NCBI GenBank assembly: GCA_900468805.1
Contig: UEIF01000022.1
Location: forward strand, 1 to 64,000
Direction of reading: 5' to 3'
Length of the DNA stretch: 64,000 nt
Source: Hyphomicrobiales bacterium
GTDB lineage: Bacteria > Pseudomonadota > Alphaproteobacteria > Rhizobiales > Rhizobiaceae
Part shown: positions 52,277 to 61,298 of the stretch, one piece after another
Position numbering within the stretch: position 1 is the stretch's first letter
How the letters are laid out: every line of letters begins with the position of its first letter
Position numbers and translations under genes: made by a program
Notes under the pieces: model-generated
Databases searched by the model: none
What the model saw: only the letters and a program-made list of their open reading frames with translations
Told to the model about the DNA's origin: nothing

Positions 52277-53185
52277 ATGAGCACGACCCGAATTCTCGAT
52301 GGCGGTATGAGCCGCGAGCTGTTGCGACTGGGCGCGGAATTGAAACAGCCGGAATGGTCGGCACTGGCGCTGATCAACGCGCCGGATATCGTGCGTGAGG
52401 TCCATAAGGAATTCATCGCCGCAGGCTCGCAGATCATTACGACGAACAGCTATGCGCTCGTGCCCTTCCATATCGGTGAGGACCGGTTCCAGAGAGAGGG
52501 CGCGGCATTGATCCGCCTCGCCGGTCGCCTGGCGCGCGAGGCGGCCGATACCGTCGCGGATCGGAAGGTGCTGGTCGCCGGTTCGCTGCCGCCGATCTTC
52601 GGTTCCTATGAGCCGCAGAATTTTCAGCCTTCGCGCGTGCAGGATTATCTCAAAGTGCTCGTCGAAAACCTCAATCCTTTCGTCGATGTATGGCTCGGCG
52701 AGACGCTAAGCCTGATCGCCGAGGCCGAGGCCGTCCGCAAGGCGGTGGCGGCAACAGGCAAACCGTTCTGGATCGCATTCACATTGGCGGATGATGAGGC
52801 AGACATCGAAAGTGGCGAGCGGAAGCTTCGCTCCGGCGAAAGCGTCGAGGACGCAGCATCCTGGGCAGTGTCGTCGGGTGCCGAAGCCTTGCTGTTCAAT
52901 TGCAGCAAGCCCGAGGTCATGCAGGCGGCCGTAGAGACGGCGGCGCGCGTGTTCCGGAAGGCGGACGTTCACCTCGAAATCGGCGTCTACGCAAATGCCT
53001 TCGAAGGGGAGCAGGGCGACGCAGCCGCCAATGAAGGCCTGCACGACACCCGCAACGATCTGAATGACGATGCCTATTCGCGTTATGCCTGTTCCTGGGC
53101 CGAAGCGGGTGCGACAATAATCGGCGGCTGCTGCGGCATCGGCGCTGCTCATATTCATCGCTTGAGGAAGACGTTTTGGGACTGA
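52277..53185 (+). CDS. homocysteine S-methyltransferase (MmuM family)
   Basis: This encodes 302 residues with the family's zinc site: FNCSKPE and, near the C-terminus, GGCCGIG. LDGGMSRELLRLGAE at the start is the usual opening (variant of DGG-ExL). Family members methylate homocysteine to methionine using S-methylmethionine or related donors such as betaine-type sulfonium compounds. It lies 120 bases after the importer genes on the same strand, so the importer may bring in S-methylmethionine, as MmuP does for MmuM in E. coli. A ribosome site (GGAGAACC) precedes the ATG. Confidence 0.9.
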   Translation: MSTTRILDGGMSRELLRLGAELKQPEWSALALINAPDIVREVHKEFIAAGSQIITTNSYALVPFHIGEDRFQREGAALIRLAGRLAREAADTVADRKVLVAGSLPPIFGSYEPQNFQPSRVQDYLKVLVENLNPFVDVWLGETLSLIAEAEAVRKAVAATGKPFWIAFTLADDEADIESGERKLRSGESVEDAASWAVSSGAEALLFNCSKPEVMQAAVETAARVFRKADVHLEIGVYANAFEGEQGDAAANEGLHDTRNDLNDDAYSRYACSWAEAGATIIGGCCGIGAAHIHRLRKTFWD

Positions 53186-53250
53186 GGCATCTGCCGACGA
53201 TATTCGTATTTCCTGGGCAAGGAGCGCGAAGGAGGGATCTGCGGCAACCG

Positions 53251-54033
53251 TCAGCGGCCGGAGATTGGGAATAGGCTGACCCCCGTCAGTTCCGCCAGTT
53301 TGTTCATCAACATGTCCTGATAGGCGAGGTCGGTGACCTGTCGCGCTGGCTGGCGTCGCTGGCGGTGATGCCAGTATCCGCCAGTGACCTGCGCATCCTT
53401 ATCCTGGCTAGTTGCGAGCCAGGTCTGCGTTTCATGCCCCATCTCCAGACTGTCCGGCGCTCCGGCCCCGCCCATTTTCGTCGGCACCCAGCCTGGATCG
53501 ACGGCATTGCTGAGCACATCAGGCCAATGTCGCGCGACTGCCGCGGCGAGCGCCGCCACGTGAAGCTTGCTGTCGGAATAGGCCCGGCTTGCGTTCCAGG
53601 TGCGGGCTGTCCAGTCGATATCCTCAAGGGAGCCGTCGCTATTCTGGTGCATGCCGCTCGTCAGGTACACAAGGCGAGCCGGTCGATCGATCAAGGCGGT
53701 CAGCAGATAGGGTGCCAGGGTGTTGACGGCCAGGATTCTAGCGTGACCTTCCGGCGTATTCCCGCGGCCTCTCTCTGCGTAGATACCGGCATTGTGAATT
53801 ACGGCGTCCATAGGCCCGATCCGGTTGACCTGATCTGCGATGGATCTAGTCTCGGCATAGCTGGCAAGGTCGCCGATAGCGACGGAGACAGACCTGCCCA
53901 TGAGATCGCCGACGGTTCGAGCGCGTTCCTCTGATCGCGCGTGCAGGACGACCTCATGGCCATTTTCGATAAGGACGCGGGCTGCAGCTAACCCAAGGCC
54001 ATCTGTTGATCCTGTGATGAAGATTCGGCTCAT
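53251..54033 (-). CDS. short-chain dehydrogenase/reductase
   Basis: This encodes 260 residues with the SDR cofactor motif TGSTDGLG at residues 7-14, the structural NAG in HNAGIY, a catalytic Ser in LTSGMH and YSDSK as the Y-x3-K pair. The layout resembles retinol-dehydrogenase-like SDRs. The C-terminal part is Arg/Gln-rich in one segment (WHHRQRRQPARQV). AAAGGTG precedes the ATG at 54033. The substrate is unknown; it is convergent with the methyltransferase gene and encoded alone. Confidence 0.88.
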   Translation of the reverse strand: MSRIFITGSTDGLGLAAARVLIENGHEVVLHARSEERARTVGDLMGRSVSVAIGDLASYAETRSIADQVNRIGPMDAVIHNAGIYAERGRGNTPEGHARILAVNTLAPYLLTALIDRPARLVYLTSGMHQNSDGSLEDIDWTARTWNASRAYSDSKLHVAALAAAVARHWPDVLSNAVDPGWVPTKMGGAGAPDSLEMGHETQTWLATSQDKDAQVTGGYWHHRQRRQPARQVTDLAYQDMLMNKLAELTGVSLFPISGR

Positions 54034-54481
54034 GGTTCACCTTTCGATTGGGTTCGCTGATCTTGGTCGTCGGAGAGATGTGTCGCCCGCCGCACCCATC
54101 GATATCGCTTCACATGTGCAAAGAACAATCCCGGCTCGCGAACAGGCCAATGTTCCCGTAAGGCTGATGACACCACTGGATTGCCATCGGACAGGTCGCC
54201 TCGCGACGCTTCTCGTCTCTGCTGGAACGAAGAACTGACGGCCGGTTAGAACCGAGCCCGGCGAGGCCCGAACCATTTGGCTGCTGGACTGTTTCAACCT
54301 TGGAGCACAAACGTCAACCGACGGTTTGCCTCTTTCGGCCTCGACGGACGTCAGCACCCGACGAGAGCCGCAAAACTGATTTCTACCGTCCGTCATGGGC
54401 CTCAGGGGAGGCACGACGATGCTTGTGCGATGGCAAACCTTGCCCGACGGCGCGAAAACGCCGGCGATGAAAGGATCGGTC
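54034..54481. other. intergenic stretch between SDR and HARP-like genes
   Basis: About 450 bases containing promoters for both divergent neighbours. Short frames on both strands lack ribosome sites and protein-like composition. Confidence 0.4.
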
Positions 54482-55363
54482 ATGAACAATAGCGACGACG
54501 CCCCGCCAGATGTGGCCGCGACAGATCCCGGCGAAGCGGTGTCCTTTCCGTTCGACAGGATGACGGTCCAGCGGTTTCGGGAAACATTCCCCCGCGCACG
54601 ATGGAGCGAGAAGAAAAATGCCTGGCTCGTTCCCGGAACCACAGCCCGACGCCGCATTGATCGCTGGCTTGCGCGCGAGGCCTCCCGAAGAGACCTCTTT
54701 GCCGACGAAAGAGGACGCGACGCCTATGCGTTCGAACCGATCCTCAGCCCCTATCTGAAGGTTGGCGATACGGGTTTCCTCATCCGCACGCCCTATTCCC
54801 GTACAGCGGTGAGCGAACTTCGGCAGATCCCTTTTGCCCGCTGGGATGGAGAGCGCCATATCTGGATAGTGCCTTTCGGCTCATACGACGATCTGCAGCA
54901 TCGCTGGCAGCGGATCGAGGAAGCCGCCAGGCGCAACGAGCCTGATGAACGGCGAAGGCGCGCTGCGGAGCGAAAAGGCACCGAGCAAGACCGTGCAGCC
55001 CGACGTCGTTCGGCCGAACGACGACGTCGTCGTCTCCCTCTGCCTGCCCATGACCTGCCGCCATCTCAGCGTCCCATCGCAACCTCGTTCTATGGGATCG
55101 TGGTGATCGTTGACGTGACTGGTGAACTGGTTGCGCCTGACATTGCAGACGAATTCTACCCGGAAGCGGCTCACGATCGGGTCTGGGCCGCGTGGCGCGT
55201 CGCTACTCTGGAAGAACTCGTGCATGCATGGCCGGCGAGAGCCGTACCAGGTGACTACGAGAGGCATCGCGGCTGGTGGCAGCCGACAATCCATGAACTG
55301 CGCGATGCGCGCAAGACGGCCCGATCACGCGAGCGGCGGGCAGCGAGACAGGAGAGGACATAA
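54482..55363 (+). CDS. hypothetical protein with two HARP-like modules
   Basis: This encodes 293 residues. Two short repeats of about 45 residues lie at the N-terminus: FPFDRMTVQRFRETFPRARW...NAWLVP and FLIRTPYSRTAVSELRQIPF...RHIWIVP. They share the pattern hydrophobic strand - helix - P-x-A-R-W - W-x-V-P seen in HARP domains of SMARCAL1-type annealing helicases. A highly basic helix (about 150-205, many Arg) follows, then a globular C-terminal part. It has no helicase domain. I chose the ATG at 54482 behind AAAGGA. It probably binds nucleic acid; function unknown. Confidence 0.7.
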   Translation: MNNSDDAPPDVAATDPGEAVSFPFDRMTVQRFRETFPRARWSEKKNAWLVPGTTARRRIDRWLAREASRRDLFADERGRDAYAFEPILSPYLKVGDTGFLIRTPYSRTAVSELRQIPFARWDGERHIWIVPFGSYDDLQHRWQRIEEAARRNEPDERRRRAAERKGTEQDRAARRRSAERRRRRLPLPAHDLPPSQRPIATSFYGIVVIVDVTGELVAPDIADEFYPEAAHDRVWAAWRVATLEELVHAWPARAVPGDYERHRGWWQPTIHELRDARKTARSRERRAARQERT

Positions 55364-55462
55364 ACCGTTTGACCATGATGTGGGCCGGGACCCGCGGAAA
55401 GCGGGCGGGTCGCGCGTACCCGAAAAGCCCGGCAGCATCGCCGGGCTTCGAATTTTCGCTTG

Positions 55463-55765
55463 TTACGGATTGCCACTCGCTGGCGGTGCCGCGGGGGCGG
55501 GGGCTCCGTTGTTTGCAGCCGGCGCAGACGGTGCTGCCGGGGCGACAGGGGCTGGAGCAGGCTGCAGCTCGCCCTGGGTGGTTGCGGCTGTCGTCTGCGG
55601 ATCAGTCGTCGGGGCCATGTAGTTGTAGTAGGCGAATCCTGCGATGGCCACGACTGCGATCACGAGGATAAGGCCCCATGATGAGCGGCGCCGGTGGATT
55701 GGCGTCGTTCGCAGATCGGGATTGCGGCCGGGGCCGCCGAGGGGGTCGTTCGGTGTGAATGCCAT
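55463..55765 (-). CDS. small single-span membrane protein with Pro/Ala-rich tail
   Basis: This encodes 100 residues: a polar N-terminus with basic residues (IHRRRSSWG), one membrane span at about 31-48 (GLILVIAVVAIAGFAYYNYM) and a periplasmic tail made almost only of Ala, Pro, Gln and Thr. The ATG at 55765 is fixed by GGAGG. Proteins of this build are common in rhizobia; function unknown. Confidence 0.75.
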   Translation of the reverse strand: MAFTPNDPLGGPGRNPDLRTTPIHRRRSSWGLILVIAVVAIAGFAYYNYMAPTTDPQTTAATTQGELQPAPAPVAPAAPSAPAANNGAPAPAAPPASGNP

Positions 55766-55979
55766 GGTGTTTTCCTCCATTAGCCTGCAGAGAAAAGCAT
55801 CTTAGCGGCCCTTTTGTTCCAAAACGCGGGAAAGTCGCGCGCAGGAACGGTCCGAACCGCCGGACCCGAAGGCCTACGGAGGACGAAATCTCCGGCGGCG
55901 ACAGGCCGCTCGCCTCAATCAGGGAACCCGCGGACGCATTGCCGTGGAACCTATTTCGTGCGCGGCAAGTTCATCGGTC

Positions 55980-56954
55980 ATGAAAACGCTCGTGTTTCTA
56001 TCGATGGTCGCAATCCTTGGTATCGGCAATGCCGAGGCGGCCGAAATTTCGCCTGATGCCATCAATGCCGCATCACTTTCCGCCGTAGCGCAGGGTCGGT
56101 CGTCCGCGCCGGTAACCGATCCGGATCCCGCGATTGTGCGCCTTCAGGTGCTGCTCGACCGTGCCGGTGCATCGCCGGGCGTGATCGACGGGGTTTACGG
56201 AGAAAACGTGATCAAGGCTCTGGCCGGTTTCGAAACCATGATCGGACTGCCATCCGATGGGAAAATCGACCCCGCGGTCATCGGTCAGCTGGAAGCCGGT
56301 GGGCCGATCATCGGACGCTATACGGTTACGGTCGAGGACGCTCAGGGTCTGGTAGACCATATTCCCGAAGACTATGGCGAGAAGGCCGAAATGGCCAGCA
56401 TGGGCTATACGAGCGTCGCCGAAAAACTCGCCGAGCGATTTCATATGGATGTCGATCTTTTGAACGCGCTCAATCGCGGCTCCGATTTTGCAACCGGCGC
56501 AACGATTTACGTGGCGATGCCGGGTGCTCGACGAGAGGCAAGGATTGATCACATCGAGGCCGACAAGAAACGAGGACAGTTGGCCGCGTATGGCGAGGAC
56601 GGAGTGCTACTCGCCATCTATCCGGCGACCGTCGGCAGCGACGACAATCCGTCACCAAAAGGGACGCACAAGGTCAAGGGCGTGGCCAGGATGCCTGTCT
56701 ACCGCTATGATCCGAAGGTCAATTTCAAGCAGGGCAGGAATACCAAAGTCCTGACGATACCCAAGGGGCCGAACGGGCCGGTCGGAAGCGTGTGGATCGA
56801 TCTCACCGAACCGACTTACGGCATCCATGGCACACCCGATCCCGAACTCATTGGCAAGGTTGGATCGCACGGCTGCGTGCGCTTGACGAATTGGGATGCC
56901 GAGGAGCTCGCGGGAATGGTCAAGCCGGGTGTCATTGTCAAATTCATCGACTGA
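55980..56954 (+). CDS. L,D-transpeptidase (YkuD) with peptidoglycan-binding domain
   Basis: This encodes 324 residues: a signal peptide cut after GNAEA, a peptidoglycan-binding domain (VRLQVLLDRAGASPGVIDGV), a LysM-like linker region, and a YkuD catalytic domain with the active-site motif SHGCVRLTNWD and the His in YGIHGT. It forms L,D-crosslinks in peptidoglycan or attaches proteins to it in the periplasm. The ATG at 55980 places the signal peptide at the N-terminus. No strong ribosome site is visible. Rhizobiales have many paralogues. Confidence 0.92.
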   Translation: MKTLVFLSMVAILGIGNAEAAEISPDAINAASLSAVAQGRSSAPVTDPDPAIVRLQVLLDRAGASPGVIDGVYGENVIKALAGFETMIGLPSDGKIDPAVIGQLEAGGPIIGRYTVTVEDAQGLVDHIPEDYGEKAEMASMGYTSVAEKLAERFHMDVDLLNALNRGSDFATGATIYVAMPGARREARIDHIEADKKRGQLAAYGEDGVLLAIYPATVGSDDNPSPKGTHKVKGVARMPVYRYDPKVNFKQGRNTKVLTIPKGPNGPVGSVWIDLTEPTYGIHGTPDPELIGKVGSHGCVRLTNWDAEELAGMVKPGVIVKFID

Positions 56955-57403
56955 CGCGACATCCCCATGGCTGAATTTGCAAAAACCCAGCTGGTCTCGA
57001 ACAGAATGACCGAGCCGCCTTCTTGTACGATCACAGGATGTGCCTGGCGTGGGACGCCGCGGTCATGTTGATGGGCGAGATCAGCCGCTTTGGCTCCGTC
57101 AAGGTGGACGTGGTCGAATGCCCTGACCGGATGGGCCGGGCTACCGAGATGCGGGTGACAATGGGCGAAACGTTCTGGACTTCGTCGGGCGATCGTCAGC
57201 GCCTCCGTTGAAGCGCCTGGACGCGATTGTCAGCGCGCGGCCAGTGGTCTCTGGCAGATACTCGGATGAACCGGTCGAGCGTCGCCCGCAATTCAGGGAG
57301 CGTCGTCAATGCGACCGGAATGAGCGGGGATCGCGGACGTGTGGTTCCGGGCTGAAGTCTGAGCTTTTGCCGCACTTTTGGATCGTGCCATCTCCGTTCG
57401 CGG
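56955..57403. other. intergenic stretch after the L,D-transpeptidase gene
   Basis: About 450 bases. A 62-codon plus-strand frame (57023-57211) starting at TTG has a partly protein-like run (FGSVKVDVVECPDRMGRATE) but no clear ribosome site; it may be a decayed gene. Nothing else is supported. Confidence 0.35.
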
Positions 57404-57844
57404 TTAGTTGAGCGACCGCGAGACGGCCCGCAGATAGGTTTCGGCGAGCTGGACCCGTTCCTCGGCGACCCTCAACAGTGTTTGCTCAAGCCGACGGGCA
57501 TGAACCTTGGACATTGTCGGCTCGGAGCGCCAGCGCGGTGAACCGGGCGTAACTCTGATCCGTGGGCCGAGGCCCGGCCGGTACTGTGCGAGCGTAATGC
57601 CCGCCTTGATCAGGAGGCTTCTGATATCCAGACGCCGTTCGGCAGCGATCACGACACAAAACGCCGACACCAGGAGCGATTTTGGAGCAGGTAGTTCGAT
57701 CTCGTCAATCACGTCGTGACGGACGTCGTTCGCCTTTACGAAGACGAGGAATTCATCGATGAACTGCTGTGCCCTCTCGAGGGCGTCACGCCCAAGATTC
57801 CCCCCTGAAACGAGCTCATAATCGCTTTCGATGACCAGACGCAT
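57404..57844 (-). CDS. hypothetical protein
   Basis: This encodes 146 residues, mainly helical, without signal peptide or membrane span. AAAGGAG eight bases before the ATG at 57844 supports it. The middle (ELPAPKSLLVSAFCVVIAAE) and the C-terminal helix (LEQTLLRVAEERVQLAETYL) look like an ordinary cytoplasmic protein. I recognise no family. It appears monocistronic. Confidence 0.65.
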   Translation of the reverse strand: MRLVIESDYELVSGGNLGRDALERAQQFIDEFLVFVKANDVRHDVIDEIELPAPKSLLVSAFCVVIAAERRLDIRSLLIKAGITLAQYRPGLGPRIRVTPGSPRWRSEPTMSKVHARRLEQTLLRVAEERVQLAETYLRAVSRSLN

Positions 57845-58166
57845 TGCGATCTCCTTTGCGCAAGTAACGCGGCAGCGGTTTCTTGGTTCGGGAGCGGGCG
57901 GAAAAAGCCCACGAGGCGTTCTTTAGCCAGTTACGAAACCTATCGAAGGCACCATCATTGTTCGCCTGACCAGCCAATCCAACACGGAAGGAAGCACTGT
58001 CCTGGCAGGATCTGCAGACAGGCGCCTATCCATTCCGATGCCGCAGTTCCCGTTGTGTCGCCGCTCCCAACCGGGTAGCGGAGGATGAGAGGGGCGGCTG
58101 CAACCTATCCTTGACTCCGATAGCCTGCTATCCGACAGTGCTGCGTGTTAGATCCATGGGGATTCA
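57845..58166. other. intergenic stretch before the sensor kinase gene
   Basis: About 320 bases between divergent genes, carrying both promoters. No conserved site or small gene was recognised. Confidence 0.4.
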
Positions 58167-59702
58167 ATGGGCCTCACGAAAGGCTTCACGATTGTCGGCA
58201 GGGCTGCAATTGCCGCCATCGTGTCAATGTTCCTTGCGCTCTCGCTTGTCTTGGGCTTCTGGCTGCATTCGAGCTACATGTCCGCCGTCAGGCGTGGGGA
58301 AGATCAGGTTACAGCCACCGCCAAGATCGTCGCCGCCAACGCGATCTGGATCAATTCGCTGGCGCGCCAGACCCTTCACCGCATGGACGATGCCTTCGGA
58401 ACGGTAGAGACCTTGCCGGACGAGGAGCGCGTTCGAAGGTTCAACGCCGCGACGGCCGAATTGCCGACCACGGCAACCGCCTATGTGGTCGCTGCGGATG
58501 GGACCCTTCTTTATTCGACGGACCGGGAAAGCAGCCCCGCCGACATCGTCGACCAGACCTATTTCCGCCGCCTGGCCAATGGTGCAGAGGACCATACGTC
58601 GGCGATGACTGTCATGCGCAACACGGATCGCCACGTCTTCCTCTCGGCGGCGCGCATCGAGCGCAACGACAAGTTCGAAGCTGTCGCGATCCTGGCCTTT
58701 GATGTCGGGATGCTGCGATCGATCTGGGACGCTGCGTCGCTTGGGCCGGGCTCGACGGTGAGCTTCCTCAGGCGCGACGGAAAGTTGATCGCAAGGTATC
58801 CCGAGCCGAAAGAAGTCGTCGATCTCGGCAACTACATCCTGTTTACCGACTATATGCGCAAGGCAACATCGGACTCTTATGTGTCCGTGTCCCCCGTCGA
58901 CGGGGTCGAAAGGTTGGTGGCATACCGCATCGTCGAGCGGACGCCCTTCGTCGCCATTGCATCGGCCGACATAGCGGCAATCCTCAAGCCCTTCTGGACC
59001 GATGTTTCGATTGCCGCGCTGATCGTTCTTCTGGCACTTTGTGCGGCCGTGGTCGGCGGATTGAAGATCCTGAGCCTCGCGCATGCGGACGCGCACCACA
59101 CCGCAGAGCTTGCCGAGGCGCTTCGGACCAACCAGGTGCTGATGCGGGAAATACATCACCGGGTGAAAAACAATCTGCAGACCGTGATGGCGCTTATCAG
59201 GCTGCAGGGCTTGCGGCCGGAGACCGTCCAGAGGGTGAACGAGCGGATCGTCGCCATGTCGGCGGTGCACGAACAGATGTACGGCTTCGATCAGTTCAGC
59301 AGCGTCACTGCACGGCAGTTCGTCCCAAACCTGGTTCGCACGTTGGTCGGGCTGCATGATCGCGAAATCCAGCTGACCTTCGAGATCGACGATATCAGGA
59401 TCGATGCGGACAAGGCCACGCCATTTGCATTGCTGCTGAACGAGCTTCTGACAAACAGCATGAAATACGCCTTTGACGGTCGTGACGACGGACATATCCG
59501 CATCAGGCTGCTTGATCGCCCCGACGGCAAGGTTCTGCTTGAAGTGGCGGACGATGGCGTTGGATATGAGCCGATTGCGGCGAAAACCGGCATGGGAAGC
59601 AGGTTGATCAAATCCTTCGTCAGCCAGATGGATGGGACCTACACCACTGAGCAGGCTCAGGGTACCGTCTTCACTGCACTATTGTCGATTGCCGTACGAT
59701 GA
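58167..59702 (+). CDS. membrane sensor histidine kinase (HisKA_2 type, dCache sensor)
   Basis: This encodes 511 residues. Two membrane spans (about 14-35 and 275-298) enclose a periplasmic dCache-like sensor domain (ATAYVVAADGTLLYSTDRES). The phospho-accepting His lies in MREIHHRVKNNLQTV, the HisKA_2 dimerisation motif common in alphaproteobacteria. The ATP-binding part has LLLNELLTNSMKYAF, DDGVGYEP and GMGSRLIKSFV. GGGGATT precedes the ATG. No response regulator is adjacent; this kinase type often acts in the general stress response or light/redox sensing. Confidence 0.92.
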   Translation: MGLTKGFTIVGRAAIAAIVSMFLALSLVLGFWLHSSYMSAVRRGEDQVTATAKIVAANAIWINSLARQTLHRMDDAFGTVETLPDEERVRRFNAATAELPTTATAYVVAADGTLLYSTDRESSPADIVDQTYFRRLANGAEDHTSAMTVMRNTDRHVFLSAARIERNDKFEAVAILAFDVGMLRSIWDAASLGPGSTVSFLRRDGKLIARYPEPKEVVDLGNYILFTDYMRKATSDSYVSVSPVDGVERLVAYRIVERTPFVAIASADIAAILKPFWTDVSIAALIVLLALCAAVVGGLKILSLAHADAHHTAELAEALRTNQVLMREIHHRVKNNLQTVMALIRLQGLRPETVQRVNERIVAMSAVHEQMYGFDQFSSVTARQFVPNLVRTLVGLHDREIQLTFEIDDIRIDADKATPFALLLNELLTNSMKYAFDGRDDGHIRIRLLDRPDGKVLLEVADDGVGYEPIAAKTGMGSRLIKSFVSQMDGTYTTEQAQGTVFTALLSIAVR

Positions 59703-60053
59703 TGCGGGCGGTTTGGGACCAAAAGCCACGAGCGCCGGACATCCGGAGCTGCAAAATGCAGGACGGTCCGGTGCCACATGTCCATCGACCTTCTGGCCAA
59801 AGTCGGAAGAGGGGCGCTTCCTGACAGTGCTTCCGTCGACAGCCGGAACTCGGCCGCGATCCGTGAGTTGATCTTCGGACAAACATAGGCGCGCGGATGC
59901 ACGATCCTGATCACATCCTGAGCGAGGTTCGGCCCAGGCTTGCCGCACTTCGCAATGAACTCTCCCGTTCGCGACGATACATCGTATCCGTTGTCAGGGA
60001 TGAACCGTCAAACGACTGGCCGGCAGAAGACATGCGAACATGCGGGAACGTCG
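59703..60053. other. intergenic stretch before the dehalogenase-like gene
   Basis: About 350 bases. The hydrolase frame is open back to 59940 but the added part lacks family likeness. Minus-strand frames here overlap one another and have no ribosome site. Confidence 0.4.
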
Positions 60054-60920
60054 ATGTTTGAAGGTTTCGAGCTTCAATATGTCGAGATTGCCGAAGGGTC
60101 GATCTGTCTGCGCATCGGCGGCAGTGGACCACCGGTGCTTCTCCTGCACGGACACCCCAGAACGCACATGACATGGGGGAAGGTGGCCGACCTTCTGTCG
60201 CCATCCTTTACGGTCATCTGTCCGGATCTGCCAGGCTTTGGGCGATCCTATATTCCCGCCGACACCCACGACAGCCGCTATTCGTCGAAGCGGGCCAAGG
60301 CTGCTGCGCTCGTCGTCATGATGAAGAGACTCGGCTTTCACACGTTTGCCGTGGTTGGCCATGATCGCGGCAGCCTGAGTGCCTTTCGCATGGCGATGGA
60401 TTATGCAGACCACGTCGAAAGACTGGTGATCATTGACGGGCTCCCCGTGCTCGAGCATCTGGAGCGGGCGAACTGGGAATTTGCCCGCGATTGGTATCAT
60501 TGGTTTTTCTTTGCCCAGCCCGAAAAGCCCGAACGCGCAATCTCGGCCGATCCGCTCGCCTGGTACGACACGTTGCGCCCGGACGCGATGGGACGGCAAG
60601 CCTATGATGATGTCCTCGAGGCAATCTCCAAACCGCTCGTCGTCCATGGCATGATCGAAGATTACCGCGCCGGTATCCGCATCGACCATATCCACGACCG
60701 GCAAGACCGCGACGCCGGTCGCAGGATCGCCTGCCCGATGCTGTGTCTGTGGTCGCTGCGCGACGACCTTGAGCAGATCTACGGTGATCCGCAGGCGATC
60801 TGGAAGACGTGGGCAGATGACGTGCGCGGTTTCGGCATCGACAGCGGTCATCACGTAGCAGAAGAAAATCCGTCAGCGCTGGCGCTGGCGATTTCGGCCT
60901 TCCTGGGGCAAGAAATGTGA
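60054..60920 (+). CDS. alpha/beta hydrolase, haloacetate dehalogenase/epoxide hydrolase type
   Basis: This encodes 288 residues. The nucleophile is Asp in GHDRGSLSAFRMA, which points to the dehalogenase/epoxide-hydrolase branch and away from esterases. The oxyanion region reads LLHGHPRTHMTW and the catalytic His lies in GIDSGHHVAEENP, as in fluoroacetate dehalogenases. It would hydrolyse a haloacid or epoxide in the cytoplasm. I chose the ATG at 60054 (MFEGFELQYVE), where family likeness begins. It sits between two sensor kinase genes on the same strand but is separated from each by about 350 bases. Confidence 0.88.
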   Translation: MFEGFELQYVEIAEGSICLRIGGSGPPVLLLHGHPRTHMTWGKVADLLSPSFTVICPDLPGFGRSYIPADTHDSRYSSKRAKAAALVVMMKRLGFHTFAVVGHDRGSLSAFRMAMDYADHVERLVIIDGLPVLEHLERANWEFARDWYHWFFFAQPEKPERAISADPLAWYDTLRPDAMGRQAYDDVLEAISKPLVVHGMIEDYRAGIRIDHIHDRQDRDAGRRIACPMLCLWSLRDDLEQIYGDPQAIWKTWADDVRGFGIDSGHHVAEENPSALALAISAFLGQEM

Positions 60921-61298
60921 GGCAGGAGCGCCCCGCGAAACAGACGCGCGCTGGGTTTGTTTTTCTCCCGGAAGGATGGGAGACGATGTCCCCAACACGA
61001 TCCCTACGGGGCGATCGAGAAGCAAACCGCCTGTGATGCCAAGGAATGTCCGGGCTCAAGCTGAGGCCCTCCTCGTCCGGTTGGGCAACAAGCGAGGCAT
61101 CTCGCATATCAGCCAGAAGAAACCGATCGAGGCCACCTACCTGCCGATGCGATACAGCCATCTGGAGGTCGAGTAACGATACCGGCTATGCTTTCGCCGC
61201 TTATCCGGGGGAAAGGTCAGTCTCATTCCAACTTGGCATTGCAAGTTTCCTACCCTGGATTATTTGATAGGGTTCGAAAGAACACACCGGAGTGTCCG
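60921..61298. other. intergenic stretch with a possible 66-codon ORF
   Basis: About 380 bases. A plus-strand frame at 60976-61176 (from MGDDVPNTIP to YLPMRYSHLEVE) has GGAAGG directly before its ATG, too close for good initiation. The C-terminal half is protein-like. I regard it as unproven. Confidence 0.3.

Noticed and set aside
57404..57844. N-terminus ending ELVSGG read as a double-glycine leader
   Set aside because: The -7, -8 and -12 positions do not fit (Tyr, Asp, Val), and the protein continues as an ordinary helical 146-residue protein far from the exporter.
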